Source: Lactobacillus kimbladii
GTDB taxonomy: Bacteria > Bacillota > Bacilli > Lactobacillales > Lactobacillaceae
Assembly (NCBI RefSeq): GCF_014323605.1
Contig: NZ_SCMB01000001.1
Span: 310,001 to 374,000, forward strand
Direction of reading: 5' to 3'
DNA length: 64,000 nt
A program made the translations under genes and the position numbers. A model generated the notes under the pieces. The model saw nothing but the letters and a program-made list of their open reading frames with translations. It was not told where the DNA came from and made no database searches. Of this stretch, positions 24,826 to 33,908 are shown piece after piece. Each line of letters starts with the position of its first letter. Within the stretch, counting starts at the first letter, position 1.

Positions 24826-24950
24826 CAGGATTACCTCCTCATTTATTCTTAGTCGATTATACAAAATATTGACGAGCAGAAAAAATAAAAAGGGTAGCAA
24901 GTATTCATAGCTTTCAAAAATCAATAAATTAAAATTTTTCTGCACATGAA

Positions 24951-24982
24951 AACAGGTCATGACAATTATCATGACCTGTTTC
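24951..24982 (-). terminator. Terminator of the SLAP amidase gene
   Basis: A 12-bp perfect stem AACAGGTCATGA/TCATGACCTGTT is present, and TTTCATG follows on the minus strand. Confidence 0.85.
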
Positions 24983-24987
24983 TTTAA

Positions 24988-26112
24988 TTAAAAATTGGCT
25001 GCTTTAACAAAGCGATTAGTATCAATTGGGTAGTACTTATTACCATTAATATTGACGCGACCACCATATGTCCGAACGGATTTGCCCTTCAAAAACTTGG
25101 TAGTGCCAATACGAATTCCGGTAGTATCGTAAATATAGGCATTATGGGTTAATACACGCTTGGAACCAATGATATTGCTGGCTACAACGTATTCATTTTT
25201 ACCAATTTGCAAATATTTTTTACCATTTATTACCTTTTCTTGTGCCACGGTTACGACCGTCCCAGTGGTTTTTAATGCCGCATCAGTGCGTTTACCTTGA
25301 GCATCATATGTATAAGCATCATGCATCAAGGTTTTCTTGCCAGTAGGCGCTTGAGAAACAGGATCAGAATCTGTTGCATTTGATGAATCGTCAGGAAGGG
25401 TAGAAGTAACTGTTTCTCCTGCCTGCAAATCGTAATAGTACTTCAGAAGTGAGTAAAAGTCATTCATTGAATAACCCCATTTTTTGAAATAGCCATCAGG
25501 ATCGGTATGATTAGTACCTCCTAAAAAGCGCGATACTGCATGATGAGACCAGATTGTCCCTTTACCAGTATTTGAAGCATTAGAGGGTTCGATGTTATAT
25601 CGATGCAACAACTTAGCCGCATAAATGGCATTGTTATTCACACTTTTAGCAAATTTATTTCTGGTAGTTTCTTGACAAAGTTCAATTTGAATAAAACGGT
25701 TGTTGGCTATTGCTCCAGCACCCCAGACGCCATATCCTGGAGTCATCATCTGAATAATCTGTTTGTGGTCAACAAAAGCGTGGACATAAGAGTACATATT
25801 TTTCCATTCACGGTTAAAATAAATAGCTTCATTATAAGCGGATGCCCCGGGAGTTGCAGTTTCGTGAATTACAATACCTTCCGGCTTTCCTTTTCTGTAC
25901 TTGATCTTATTGCCATTGGCGTAAAATTTGTTATACTTAATGTTCTGTGTCTGGAGCATTTTATATAAAAAAGTAACGTCAACATAGCTGTTTTGTTTAG
26001 CAATCGAGTTAATTGAGGCAGCCTCTACCGCCTGAGATTGACTGACGTTAAAAATAGGTGCAACTAAACCTACTCCGATAGCAACAGTAGTTATTAGTTT
26101 CTTTATCTTCAT
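24988..26112 (-). CDS. N-acetylmuramoyl-L-alanine amidase with SLAP domains
   Basis: The 374-residue secreted murein hydrolase has a signal peptide in the first ~32 residues, then an Amidase_2 (PGRP-fold) domain with zinc ligand His in VIHETATPGAS near 87, YVHAFVDHKQI, GYGVWGAG and IWSHHAVSRFLGG with the second zinc His pair. Two SLAP modules fill residues ~260-374 (TLMHDAYTYDAQGKRT and VLTHNAYIYDTTGIR). It cuts the amide between MurNAc and L-Ala and is held to the wall by SLAP. It is 44 bases behind a SLAP glucosaminidase, so the two are a probable autolysin pair. Confidence 0.92.
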   Translation of the reverse strand: MKIKKLITTVAIGVGLVAPIFNVSQSQAVEAASINSIAKQNSYVDVTFLYKMLQTQNIKYNKFYANGNKIKYRKGKPEGIVIHETATPGASAYNEAIYFNREWKNMYSYVHAFVDHKQIIQMMTPGYGVWGAGAIANNRFIQIELCQETTRNKFAKSVNNNAIYAAKLLHRYNIEPSNASNTGKGTIWSHHAVSRFLGGTNHTDPDGYFKKWGYSMNDFYSLLKYYYDLQAGETVTSTLPDDSSNATDSDPVSQAPTGKKTLMHDAYTYDAQGKRTDAALKTTGTVVTVAQEKVINGKKYLQIGKNEYVVASNIIGSKRVLTHNAYIYDTTGIRIGTTKFLKGKSVRTYGGRVNINGNKYYPIDTNRFVKAANF

Positions 26113-26156
26113 CTAAATTTTCATTCCTTATTTCGTTTGTGAGAAATTACCTTTGT

Positions 26157-27374
26157 CTAAAAATTGCCTTTCTTAACATACTGGTGAATGCCTACCCTAT
26201 AATATTTAAGTCCGTATATTGAAATTGCTCCACCGTAGGTTGCAATGGATTGACCCTTCTTTAACACCTTTTTATTGTCACGATTGCCATAGTCGTTGTA
26301 AACAAAAGCATTTTTCTTGAGAAGTCTCATAGTGCCGTCAATATTGCCACTGGCAATGTACTGATTTTCACCAATGCGATAATACTTTTTGCCATTAATA
26401 GTTTTAGTGCCATAGGTAGCAATCACCTTGCCGGTGTTGCCTACTTTAATTGCCTTAACTTTTTTTACTCGTTTGCCTTTGGAATTATAAACATAAGCGT
26501 TATGCATCAAAGTCTTGTTAACTTTTTTCTCACCCTTTGGAGCTTGAGAAGCCGGTGGAAGAGCACTGCCCATATTTAAAATAGTATCGTTAACCCAGCC
26601 CTTACCGGCAATGTACAAGCGCTTTTTACCGTTGTAAAAAGTAATGGTCTTAGTTACAGTAACTGCATCACCTTTAGCAACTGAATCGGTTTTGGCAGAT
26701 ACTGAGTGGTCAGTTGGACAAGCATAAGTGGCACCTGCTTTTTTAACAACATAAGATTTGCTGGTGTTCGAAATCTTAGGATCATATTGCGTTAAGTTCG
26801 AAGTAGTTATTCTGGTGTTTAAAATAGTGTTGTAATTATTGGCGGTAGCGTATGTACCAGTTAGAGCCTTGGTGGCATCTGCATAAGAAGCAGCATTTTC
26901 GAGCCATGCTCCTTTGTAGCGCTCTGGCTGCCAGGTAACACCTAAACGAAGTTTTTTACCATTATCATCAAATGAATCCTGGTAAGTATTGTATTTCCTA
27001 AATTTCGCTGTCACGTAGTAGCTCTTGCCATTTTTGTCTTCTTCACGTGTTTTAGAAGAATAGGTTGCTCCTTGCCAGCTATCATCAGCCTTCATTCCAA
27101 ATAAATTATTGGCATTAACGGCCAAACCTGATTTGCCCCAGTTAGATTCCACAATTGCCTGTGCAATCATAACTGAAGGGTATAACCCATATTTTTTAGA
27201 AACTTTTTGTGCCTGCTTAACAGCAGTATTTAAAAATGTTGTTTCATCTGCTTTAGTTGCAGATACTGTCTCAGCCTTTGCTGGAGAAGTGGCAATTAAG
27301 TTGTTGGTAACCGGCATCAAGAGCGCTGCACCAAGCACCGCTGCTGAAAAACCAGTGATTAGTTTTTTCTTCAT
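26157..27374 (-). CDS. Mannosyl-glycoprotein endo-beta-N-acetylglucosaminidase (GH73) with SLAP domains
   Basis: The 405-residue secreted autolysin has a signal peptide (MKKKLITGFSAAVLGAALL), a GH73 domain with the catalytic Glu in AQAIVESNWGKSGLA, and the YSSKTREE and KFRKYNTYQDSFDD segments typical of lactobacillar glucosaminidases. An SH3-like linker follows, then two C-terminal SLAP modules (TLMHNAYVYNSKGKRV, LLKKNAFVYNDYGNR). It cleaves glycan strands during cell separation. The start ATG 27372-27374 has TAAGGAGG upstream; an earlier in-frame Met lacks one. It is probably co-transcribed with the amidase. Confidence 0.92.
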   Translation of the reverse strand: MKKKLITGFSAAVLGAALLMPVTNNLIATSPAKAETVSATKADETTFLNTAVKQAQKVSKKYGLYPSVMIAQAIVESNWGKSGLAVNANNLFGMKADDSWQGATYSSKTREEDKNGKSYYVTAKFRKYNTYQDSFDDNGKKLRLGVTWQPERYKGAWLENAASYADATKALTGTYATANNYNTILNTRITTSNLTQYDPKISNTSKSYVVKKAGATYACPTDHSVSAKTDSVAKGDAVTVTKTITFYNGKKRLYIAGKGWVNDTILNMGSALPPASQAPKGEKKVNKTLMHNAYVYNSKGKRVKKVKAIKVGNTGKVIATYGTKTINGKKYYRIGENQYIASGNIDGTMRLLKKNAFVYNDYGNRDNKKVLKKGQSIATYGGAISIYGLKYYRVGIHQYVKKGNF

Positions 27375-27496
27375 AAATAAAATTTCCTCCTTAACCGACA
27401 TCTTTATTGTATCGAGCAATTAAAGTATTAACAATAGAATCCGCTTATTTGTAGTCAAAAAGTAATATTGTCAGTTTTAATATTACAAATAGTAAT

Positions 27497-27997
27497 TTAT
27501 TTGTCTAAGACTTCCTGTAAATGATACAAAAGTTCTCGTTTCAATCTTTGAAGTTGTACTCGATTAATACCAGTCTTCTCAGCTAAAGCACTGATTGTCT
27601 GTCCACCCAGCAAATGACCTATGAACAAAATACGTTCAACCTTAGTCATTTGCGCTAACTCTTTTTCAAGTGCCAAATGATTATTCCAGTTATCCAGCAA
27701 CCCTACCTGTTCAGCAGAGTCAAAACCAATTTCTTGCTCAGTTATTCGCTTTTGCTTACGCAATAAGTCCAAAGTATGCCAAATAATTTTACGAAAACTA
27801 AGCCGATCAACTTCAGTTCTTGTTCTGCCTGCTAATCGCGTTAACATTTCTGCGTAAATTATTATACCTTCCTGCAAAAAGTCTTCGTAATTAGTATAGT
27901 CCATTCTGACGTGGGCGTACTTCAATGCGCCTCTGACTAATTTCTGATTCTGCCATGCAGTTATAAATGCTTTTCTACTAATCTTCATTTGTGACAT
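27497..27997 (-). CDS. Sigma-70-like factor (ComX/SigH-type, alternative)
   Basis: The 166-residue protein has a region-2-like core (ALKYAHVRMDYTNYEDFLQE) and a C-terminal helix-turn-helix resembling region 4 (GQTISALAEKTGINRVQLQR). This size and layout match the small sigma factors of lactic acid bacteria called ComX or sigma-H, which in streptococci open late competence promoters. It lies upstream of the autolysins and downstream of a ComK-like gene. Whether lactobacilli use it for competence is not established; stress or surface control are alternatives. Confidence 0.7.
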   Translation of the reverse strand: MSQMKISRKAFITAWQNQKLVRGALKYAHVRMDYTNYEDFLQEGIIIYAEMLTRLAGRTRTEVDRLSFRKIIWHTLDLLRKQKRITEQEIGFDSAEQVGLLDNWNNHLALEKELAQMTKVERILFIGHLLGGQTISALAEKTGINRVQLQRLKRELLYHLQEVLDK

Positions 27998-28220
27998 TCC
28001 TCTGTTTCAAATATGTCACAAGCGCTTGTGCTCTTATAGATTAGCAATACTGCTTAAAATTTAAAAAACATAATATTAATTTTTTAGCGTTTAGATTAAT
28101 AAACATTTAACTTTTACTTTTAATTTCTTTAAGCTTATCCCATATATCATAATTACAATAAATCTACGGGTAAAAAAAGAGTAAAAAAATATACGAACTT
28201 CAGAAAGATTGTGCATTTTC

Positions 28221-29062
28221 TTAAAAAAGAGTATCTGGACGTTTACTGTTTAAATAAGCAGATTTGTGAGCATCAGAAATTAACGGTAATTCATAATAAT
28301 CAGCTAATAAATTGCCATACCGAGCATGCTTTTTATCTAATAATTCGGTCATTACTTTTTTTAACGATATTTCTTCCAGAGATTGATGGGGATGAAAGTA
28401 AGAAGACTGGTCAATAAGAGAATCTCCGACAGAACTTTTGACCCGCCAGCCTAAATTACTTTTTAAATGTACTGTACCCAGAAGGTAAAGTGCGTGATTA
28501 AAAAATAAACTATCGCTAACTTTGCGGGGAATATGACGACTGCAGTTATTATACGTGAAAATATAGCTAAAGCGATTAACTGTCACGGATTCAAAAGCAG
28601 TTACATTATTTCGCAATGACGAAAAACTTGCCATATTATGCAGAGCAATCCAGTCAATATTACCAGTATTATAGCTACGCAAGGAAAAATAAGCTAAGCG
28701 TCCTGTGGCAATCACATTGTGCCCGACTAAATTAATCTTACGTGCAAATTCTCTTTGAAATTCCAGCCCTGCTAACAGACAATTCTGAGCAAAAGATGTT
28801 AGGTGGGCTTGAGTACTGCGACAACTTAAAATAATCCCCTGATCACAGTCAAAAATTAGCTTTTGTACTTTCCTAAAAGGGGTTGCTTCTGAAACTGATA
28901 TAAAGCAATAGTTGCAGGATTTACACAATAAAGTTCATCTTCAACCAAGTATTTATCTATTTTTCGATCTATCCCAATTCTCTGACGCAAAAGCTTTTGC
29001 GACCAAAAACGATATTTATGTCCACTAGGCAGGTTCCAGATATCACTTTCTTTTTTTGACAA
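28221..29062 (-). pseudogene. comK: ComK-like competence transcription factor gene split by a frameshift
   Basis: Two overlapping minus-strand frames (29062-28856 and 28928-28221) together give a ~280-residue ComK-like protein. The N part has DELYCVNPATIALYQF, comparable to YEVNGATIAVLPE of Bacillus ComK; the C part has LIFDCDQGIILSCRST, SLRSYNTGNIDWIALHNM and SDSLFFNHALYLLGT, parallel to its core. A -1 shift is needed near ACCCCTTTTAGG (about 28872-28882). TTG 29062 has AAAGGAGAGG upstream. If functional it would activate DNA-uptake genes; as read it makes a truncated protein. The similarity is distant, so ComK is likely but not proved. Confidence 0.55.
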
Positions 29063-29152
29063 TTCATTCCTCTCCTTTAATTAAAGTAGACGAATACTAT
29101 TATACTGAAAATGTTATCGCTTGCATAGCTCAATCAAAGGTAAAAAAGCACA

Positions 29153-29190
29153 AAAAAACAAGAGCGATATAATCGCTCCTGTTCCTTAAT
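29153..29190 (-). terminator. Terminator of the S-layer gene
   Basis: GAGCGAT/ATCGCTC with flanking AACA/TGTT and a run of seven T on the minus strand. Confidence 0.9.
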
Positions 29191-29208
29191 TAGCTATAAA
29201 ACTAATAA

Positions 29209-31002
29209 TTAGTTAGCAAAGTTTGCAACCTTAACGTATTGCTTGCTTGGTCCACCAATTCTGTAGTAAGCCTTACCATTCTTGAATGTGTAAGGTGAAC
29301 CAAAAGTAGTAACCTTTGAGCCAGCTTTCAATACACGTCTGTCTGCACGCTTCTTGCTGGTCTTGTACACATAAGCGTTGTGGCTTAATGTACGTGAAGT
29401 ACCATCGATGTTATCAGCCATTACGTATTGGTTGTCAGCAATTTGGTAAACTAAGCTGCCATCAGCAAGTTTAGTAGCTGCACCGATTACTTCAACTGTG
29501 GAGTAAGCACGTAACATATCAGTACCAACACGCTTGTGATCTTTATCGTAGATGTATGAGTTGTGCATAACAGTCTTCTTAACCTTGTTTGCAGGCTTAA
29601 ATGTACCGTCAACATACTTGCTTTCTACGTAAAGGTCTGAATCAGCACTGTTAATGCGGTAATATGTCTTATCGCCAACTTTGATTGGTTCACCAAAGAT
29701 AGCAATCTGATCACCGTTCTTAACAGTAGTCTTTGAATCTGTTACAGTGTTACCGTCAATCTTGTAAACTGGAACGTCACCATCTGATTGAACTGTCTTG
29801 TATTCTGCACCCTTAACACCAACAGTTAGTAAGAAAGTAACTTTAGTAGTCTTACCGTCAGCATTAGTAGCACTTACAGTAACTGGATATTTACCAGCAA
29901 CCTTAGTATTAACTTTACTTACATCAACTGTAGGAATCATAGTAGTTGTGTCAGTACTACTTACTTGTGTCTTAAATGCATCTTGAATAGCCTTAGTATT
30001 AACTACACCATTAACTGGAACATAGTTGAAACTAACATCACCAATTGTGTCAAGAGTAGTTGTACCTCTCAAAGCAGTGCTTTGTCCATTAAAGTACATT
30101 TGAGGGAATGAACCATCAGCTTCCGTTGCTGTTGGGTTAACACGTACATTAAATGTAGCAGTTTTACCATTAGTTGCATACAGGTGTGTAGTAACTGTAA
30201 ATGGAGCTGCTGGTTTGTCAAAACTACCATTAGCCTTTACAGTAACGCCAGCAGCCTTCAAGCCATCTCTAATATCTTGTTCAAGGTTCAAGAAACTTGG
30301 TGTAGCAGCTGAAGAGTCATTGCCAGCAGTTGTTCTAGGGGTATACTTACCATTCTTACCTCTTGAAGCGTCAATCTTGTCTGCTACAGCAGAAACACTG
30401 TAACTATTTGTATCAAGATCTACTGAACCAGAGTCAGCAATTACATCCTTATCAGTATCTTTATCTCTATAAGTAACGTATGGTGCACCCTTCAAATCAG
30501 TGTTAGCAACACTAAATACTTTACTTTGAACTTGAACTCCTGAAATTACGCCAGTACCATCTGAAGGCTTAGTAGCTTTATTAACAGTATAGTCTGTATT
30601 AGCTTTCAAGCCACTAATAGTAACTGGAACAATAGCTACATAAGATTTACCTTTTTCAAGCTTATCAACTGCTTTTGCACCGCTAGCTACAGTACCAGTG
30701 CCATCAGCATTTGCTGTAGCTTCATAAATAGAAGCTTTACCAGGAATTACATTAGCACCTGTTGGCAAAGTTGGGGTAGAGAGTGAAGCAGCAACTTTGG
30801 ATGCTACATCGCCATCTACTAAACTAGTAGCGTTAGTTATATTCAATTCCAATGTAGCAGTAGTAATGCCGTCTTGTGTAGTTCCGCCAACAACTGGAAT
30901 ATTAGTATCAGCAAATACTGTTGATACACCGGCTGCAGCAACTGGAGCAACAGCTAATAAAGCAGCTGCAGCAGCACTAACAATTCTTAAATTTTTCTTC
31001 AT
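29209..31002 (-). CDS. S-layer protein with C-terminal SLAP anchor
   Basis: The 597-residue secreted protein has a typical lactobacillar S-protein signal (MKKNLRIVSAAAAALLAVAP, cleavage near VFADT) and a long Thr/Val/Ala/Asn-rich beta-sheet assembly region with almost no Cys or Met. The C-terminus carries SLAP wall-binding modules (TVMHNSYIYDKDHKRVGTD, TLSHNAYVYKTSKKRADRR, ending YYRIGGPSKQYVKVANFAN). It is longer than the ~440-residue main SlpA of L. acidophilus, so it may be an auxiliary or larger S-layer protein of the SlpX kind. It has its own strong promoter, a ~190-base leader and a strong terminator. Confidence 0.88.
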   Translation of the reverse strand: MKKNLRIVSAAAAALLAVAPVAAAGVSTVFADTNIPVVGGTTQDGITTATLELNITNATSLVDGDVASKVAASLSTPTLPTGANVIPGKASIYEATANADGTGTVASGAKAVDKLEKGKSYVAIVPVTISGLKANTDYTVNKATKPSDGTGVISGVQVQSKVFSVANTDLKGAPYVTYRDKDTDKDVIADSGSVDLDTNSYSVSAVADKIDASRGKNGKYTPRTTAGNDSSAATPSFLNLEQDIRDGLKAAGVTVKANGSFDKPAAPFTVTTHLYATNGKTATFNVRVNPTATEADGSFPQMYFNGQSTALRGTTTLDTIGDVSFNYVPVNGVVNTKAIQDAFKTQVSSTDTTTMIPTVDVSKVNTKVAGKYPVTVSATNADGKTTKVTFLLTVGVKGAEYKTVQSDGDVPVYKIDGNTVTDSKTTVKNGDQIAIFGEPIKVGDKTYYRINSADSDLYVESKYVDGTFKPANKVKKTVMHNSYIYDKDHKRVGTDMLRAYSTVEVIGAATKLADGSLVYQIADNQYVMADNIDGTSRTLSHNAYVYKTSKKRADRRVLKAGSKVTTFGSPYTFKNGKAYYRIGGPSKQYVKVANFAN

Positions 31003-31191
31003 GTGGTCTTTCCTCCTTGTGTATATACAAAATAGTAATAGGCTATAGGTTCAGTCGTGATGAGCCTACATTGTTACAACACCCTTCAAGCCGAATTCAT
31101 AAGTTTATAACTCTTATGAGGTAGCTTTCGAGCTGAAGAACGCGCATGCGTACAGGCATTCGAACCTGAAGCATAGCTATTACTTACCACA
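31003..31191 (-). promoter_or_regulatory. Structured 5' leader of the S-layer gene
   Basis: The untranslated leader of about 189 bases has hairpins: TCATAAG/CTTATGA (31097-31119), AGCT-CGAA-AGCT and CAGG/CCTG, then the AAGGAGG site. Long stem-loop leaders are known to stabilise slpA mRNA in lactobacilli. TATAACTCTTA here (31106-31116) recurs in the leader of the SLAP repeat protein. Confidence 0.65.
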
Positions 31192-31197
31192 TTTCTT

Positions 31198-31226
31198 ATT
31201 GTACCTACCTTTTGCTCAAATTGCAA
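31198..31226 (-). promoter_or_regulatory. Promoter of the S-layer gene
   Basis: On the minus strand, TTGCAA (31226-31221) and TACAAT (31203-31198) are separated by exactly 17 bases, placing the transcript start near 31191. Confidence 0.72.
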
Positions 31227-31416
31227 GACATGTAGTTATTTAACATACTTTTGTAACAAACGCTTACAGATTTACAGCTTATTTTTTACTTTTCAAAAAA
31301 TAATAAAACCCTCAACAGCACTACATTCAATGTTTTTTGCCGCTAACAAAGTTAATAAAGTTATTTTATTTTCTATTAAATTTTACAAAATAATAACAAA
31401 ATAATTTGAAATAAAG

Positions 31417-31452
31417 TAAAAATCACGCCAAACTTGCCTTGACGTGATTTCC
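31417..31452 (-). terminator. Terminator of the DUF2922 gene
   Basis: AAATCACG pairs with CGTGATTT and is followed by TTTACTTT on the minus strand. The stretch 31227-31416 shows no gene. Confidence 0.8.
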
Positions 31453-31530
31453 TATCTTTACTAATTATTTTTACCGCAAAATTGTTTGATTTTAATTATC
31501 GTTTCTTTAATTGTCTCCAAAAACTGCAGG

Positions 31531-31779
31531 TTACATTGACTGACCCTGAGTATTATCGAACAAACTAGTAACAGTTCGTTCAACATATGAAGCAGATTGT
31601 GGAGTTTTATACAAATCCACCCCTTCTTGCGCAAATGCTTTTGCATTTGCTATTGTTTCCATTGCTTTCTTTACCTCTGTTCCTGCCAAATTAGCGGCAG
31701 CATCTGGTAAAGACAAATTAACCTTTTTGTTTGCACCGTTTAGAAATACTAATTGTAAAGTTTTGGTTTTTGTTACCAT
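31531..31779 (-). CDS. DUF2922-family small protein
   Basis: The 82-residue protein starts MVTKTKTLQLVFLNGANKKV, contains LSLPDAAANL and ends with an FAQEGVDLYKTP and YVERTV segment, the normal pattern of DUF2922. It is cytoplasmic and of unknown function. The family usually sits beside a DUF1659 gene, and here that neighbour is broken. The start 31777-31779 has AGGAGC upstream; longer frames do not. Confidence 0.72.
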   Translation of the reverse strand: MVTKTKTLQLVFLNGANKKVNLSLPDAAANLAGTEVKKAMETIANAKAFAQEGVDLYKTPQSASYVERTVTSLFDNTQGQSM

Positions 31780-31822
31780 ATTATTTGCTCCTGTCTTAAT
31801 CATTTTTAGTTGAGAGATTTTA

Positions 31823-32041
31823 TTATTCATCACCAATAGGGATACCTTGTCTTTGAATTAAAGTCGCTGCGCCCAGATCATCACCCTGAAGCTGTGCTAA
31901 AGCTGCACCTACTTTAGCCAAACTGCCAGCTGTTGCTCCTTCTCTAACGTTCTATAAAATTCGTGATTTAGTACCGTCTTTGCTGTATTTGGAATTTAAA
32001 AATGTGTATTGGACTGATTGTTCTAATAATGCAAAATTCAT
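31823..32041 (-). pseudogene. DUF1659-like small gene interrupted by an amber stop
   Basis: The frame starts at 32041 (MNFALLEQSVQYTFLNSKYS) and runs to a stop at 31823-31825, 72 codons in all, but codon 30 (31952-31954) is TAG. After it the frame continues NVREGATAGSLAKVGAALAQ and IQRQGIPIGDE, which reads as normal protein. A single-base change such as AAG or CAG to TAG explains this. It precedes the DUF2922 gene by 43 bases, the usual pairing. Confidence 0.7.
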
Positions 32042-32063
32042 ATTATCTTTCTTCCTTTTCTAA

Positions 32064-32102
32064 ATAGTGTAATCAACCCGCGCGCCAGATGTCTTACACT
32101 AT
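32064..32102 (-). promoter_or_regulatory. Leader hairpin before the DUF1659/DUF2922 pair
   Basis: A 9-bp stem ATAGTGTAA/TTACACTAT encloses a GC-rich loop containing CCCGCGCGCC. It could be a 5' leader structure or a terminator-like element without a T-run. Confidence 0.4.
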
Positions 32103-32245
32103 TACTAACGAAAATGGGCGGCAAAATGTAACATTTTTTCTTAAAAAATGGTCACGTAAAGGTGAAAAAACACCATTGAGTAGTCAAATCTGCTTAAACC
32201 ATCTATAATTAAACTAAGTATTAGTAAGGAGGATAAATTCCTATT

Positions 32246-33109
32246 ATGAAAAAAACGACAATTGGTACGATTGTAGCAGTAGTAATTATCGCTATTGGTG
32301 GTGGCGTTTTTTACGCAACACAAAAATCCAATAATGATAAAGTTGAAGCTTCCTATAATAGTGCAATGACTACCGGTAAAAATGCGGTTGCTGATAAGGA
32401 CTATTCAGAAGCAAGCTCTGCATTTGCCAAAGCTTTCAGTATCAAGAAGACTGACCAGGCTAAAGCTTATAAAAACCAGTCGGATAATATGATTTCCGCA
32501 ATTAACGCAACTAAAAAAGGCAAATATAATGATGCGTTAAACGAAACTGCCAATGTAATTCAAAGAAAAAACGGCTATGCAGTTTTAGTAAAACAAGGTA
32601 AAAAATTAAAGACTACTATCGAAGATGTTCAAGATAATTATGAACATGAAATTCAACCAATCTTCCTCGCTGCATCCCAAGCGGAATTAGCTAAGCAATA
32701 TCTTAAAGCAGCTGACCAATACCAAAAGGTGCTGGATCTGCCTTATATTGATGAACAATATTACAGTCAGTACAAGACAAAAGCAGAAAAAGGTCTCAAA
32801 GATAACCAAAAAGCTGCTAAAGAAAATAATAATGGTTCCTCAAGTCAAAGCTACAATTCAATTTCAGGCAAAGGACCAGATACTGGCAATGCCGGTAAAA
32901 CCGGTGAAGGTTCTATGGGCAACCACAAGGTACATGGTAAAACAGTTACTAACAAGCAAATAGCTCAACTGCGTAAACGTGTAGGCAAGTTTGGCTATGA
33001 CTCAATGTCTTGGAGCCCGCAAGATTTGATCGATCTTTACAGAAAATCTGGTCGAACTAAACCAAGCAAAATTACTAAACAAGATATTCAAAACTATCTT
33101 AAGCCATAA
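32246..33109 (+). CDS. Single-pass membrane-anchored protein with tetratricopeptide-like helices, unknown function
   Basis: The 287-residue protein has one N-terminal membrane helix (TIGTIVAVVIIAIGGGVFYA), an extracellular helical part about 30-190 with TPR-like alanine and lysine patterns (DKDYSEASSAFAKAFS; AKQYLKAADQYQKVLD), a Gly/Ser/Asn linker about 190-225, and a basic C-terminal domain (KQIAQLRKRVGKFGYDS, WSPQDLIDLYRKSGR). The AAGGAGG site is strong. I do not recognise a named family; a surface-exposed scaffold or stress-signal protein is only a guess. Confidence 0.75.
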   Translation: MKKTTIGTIVAVVIIAIGGGVFYATQKSNNDKVEASYNSAMTTGKNAVADKDYSEASSAFAKAFSIKKTDQAKAYKNQSDNMISAINATKKGKYNDALNETANVIQRKNGYAVLVKQGKKLKTTIEDVQDNYEHEIQPIFLAASQAELAKQYLKAADQYQKVLDLPYIDEQYYSQYKTKAEKGLKDNQKAAKENNNGSSSQSYNSISGKGPDTGNAGKTGEGSMGNHKVHGKTVTNKQIAQLRKRVGKFGYDSMSWSPQDLIDLYRKSGRTKPSKITKQDIQNYLKP

Positions 33110-33140
33110 CAAACAGTATTAGCCAAAAATTAACATACTG

Positions 33141-33176
33141 AACCGTCCTGATTACTATGCAGGACGGTTTTTATTT
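33141..33176 (+). terminator. Terminator after the membrane-anchored protein gene
   Basis: AACCGTCCTG pairs with AGGACGGTT, followed by TTTTATTT. Confidence 0.87.
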
Positions 33177-33340
33177 AACCAGTTGGTCTATTTTAATGCA
33201 GCTGTAGGTAATGCTATAATTTTATTAAAAACCACCATATATAGAAGTTAAACTGCTTCAATAGTTGCTTTTATAGCCTAAACTCTGTAAAATGACTATT
33301 GACTTTCACGTTTCCTATTTTTATTAAAGGAGTGTCTGCT

Positions 33341-33787
33341 TTGACTGAAAAAGAAAATAATAACAAAGAAAAAGATAACGAAAAAGAACAAGAAAAAAAG
33401 GATAAAGAAGAAGAAATCAAGGTTGTGATGCCTGATGCTGAATGGACTACCATGCCAGAAGAAGAGTTTACAGAGCAACCGGATTACCTTAAAGTTTTCG
33501 CTGACTTTTACATTGCTCAGTTTAACCAGCGCGATTTGGAAATCATGAACTTATATGATACCAATTCCGACATGGTTGACATCAACCACTATCTGCTTAA
33601 TAACATTCAATTCACTCGCAAAGAATTAGTTAAACATGTTTTGCAATACCATGCCCAGAATTTCCAAAGCATAATTGACGAAATTGCTGATAAAGATGGT
33701 GTTGATGCAGAAAAAATGACAACATATAAAGATTGGGATAACTGGTACGAAGAACGTCGCAATAAAATTTCAACTTCTTTATCATAA
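33341..33787 (+). CDS. Conserved hypothetical acidic protein
   Basis: The protein is 148 residues from TTG 33341, chosen because AAAGGAG lies just upstream; an earlier start is not preceded by a ribosome site. The first ~40 residues are a charged Lys/Glu/Asn run with coiled-coil potential, followed by a compact domain with FADFYIAQFNQRDLEIMNLY and DWDNWYEERRNKI. It has no signal peptide and no recognised family. It lies 121 bases before kup, after which a small terminator is placed. Confidence 0.65.
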   Translation: MTEKENNNKEKDNEKEQEKKDKEEEIKVVMPDAEWTTMPEEEFTEQPDYLKVFADFYIAQFNQRDLEIMNLYDTNSDMVDINHYLLNNIQFTRKELVKHVLQYHAQNFQSIIDEIADKDGVDAEKMTTYKDWDNWYEERRNKISTSLS

Positions 33788-33834
33788 TTTACTTGTACTA
33801 AAGCAAAAAAAAGAACAAAATAGATACTTGAATG

Positions 33835-33862
33835 AGAATGCCACACTGACATTCTTTTTTAC
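33835..33862 (+). terminator. Terminator before kup
   Basis: AGAATG pairs with CATTCT, followed by TTTTT. Confidence 0.6.
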
Positions 33863-33908
33863 TTAAAAATGAATATTTCAATATTGTCTATGGGAGTACA
33901 TAATTACT

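Noticed and set aside
28860-28890. Programmed -1 frameshifting in the ComK-like gene
   Set aside because: The run ACCCCTTTTAGG does not form a standard X-XXY-YYZ slippery heptamer in frame, and no clear downstream pseudoknot was seen, so decay or read error is preferred.
31141-31180. tRNA-like GGTTCGAATGCC in the S-layer leader
   Set aside because: No matching acceptor or D-arm and no CCA; it forms part of the leader hairpins.
33141-33176. Terminator AACCGTCCTG as part of the toxin-antitoxin family
   Set aside because: It only shares the common CCGTCC/GGACGG stem with the 53-kb terminator; no other element of the locus is present.
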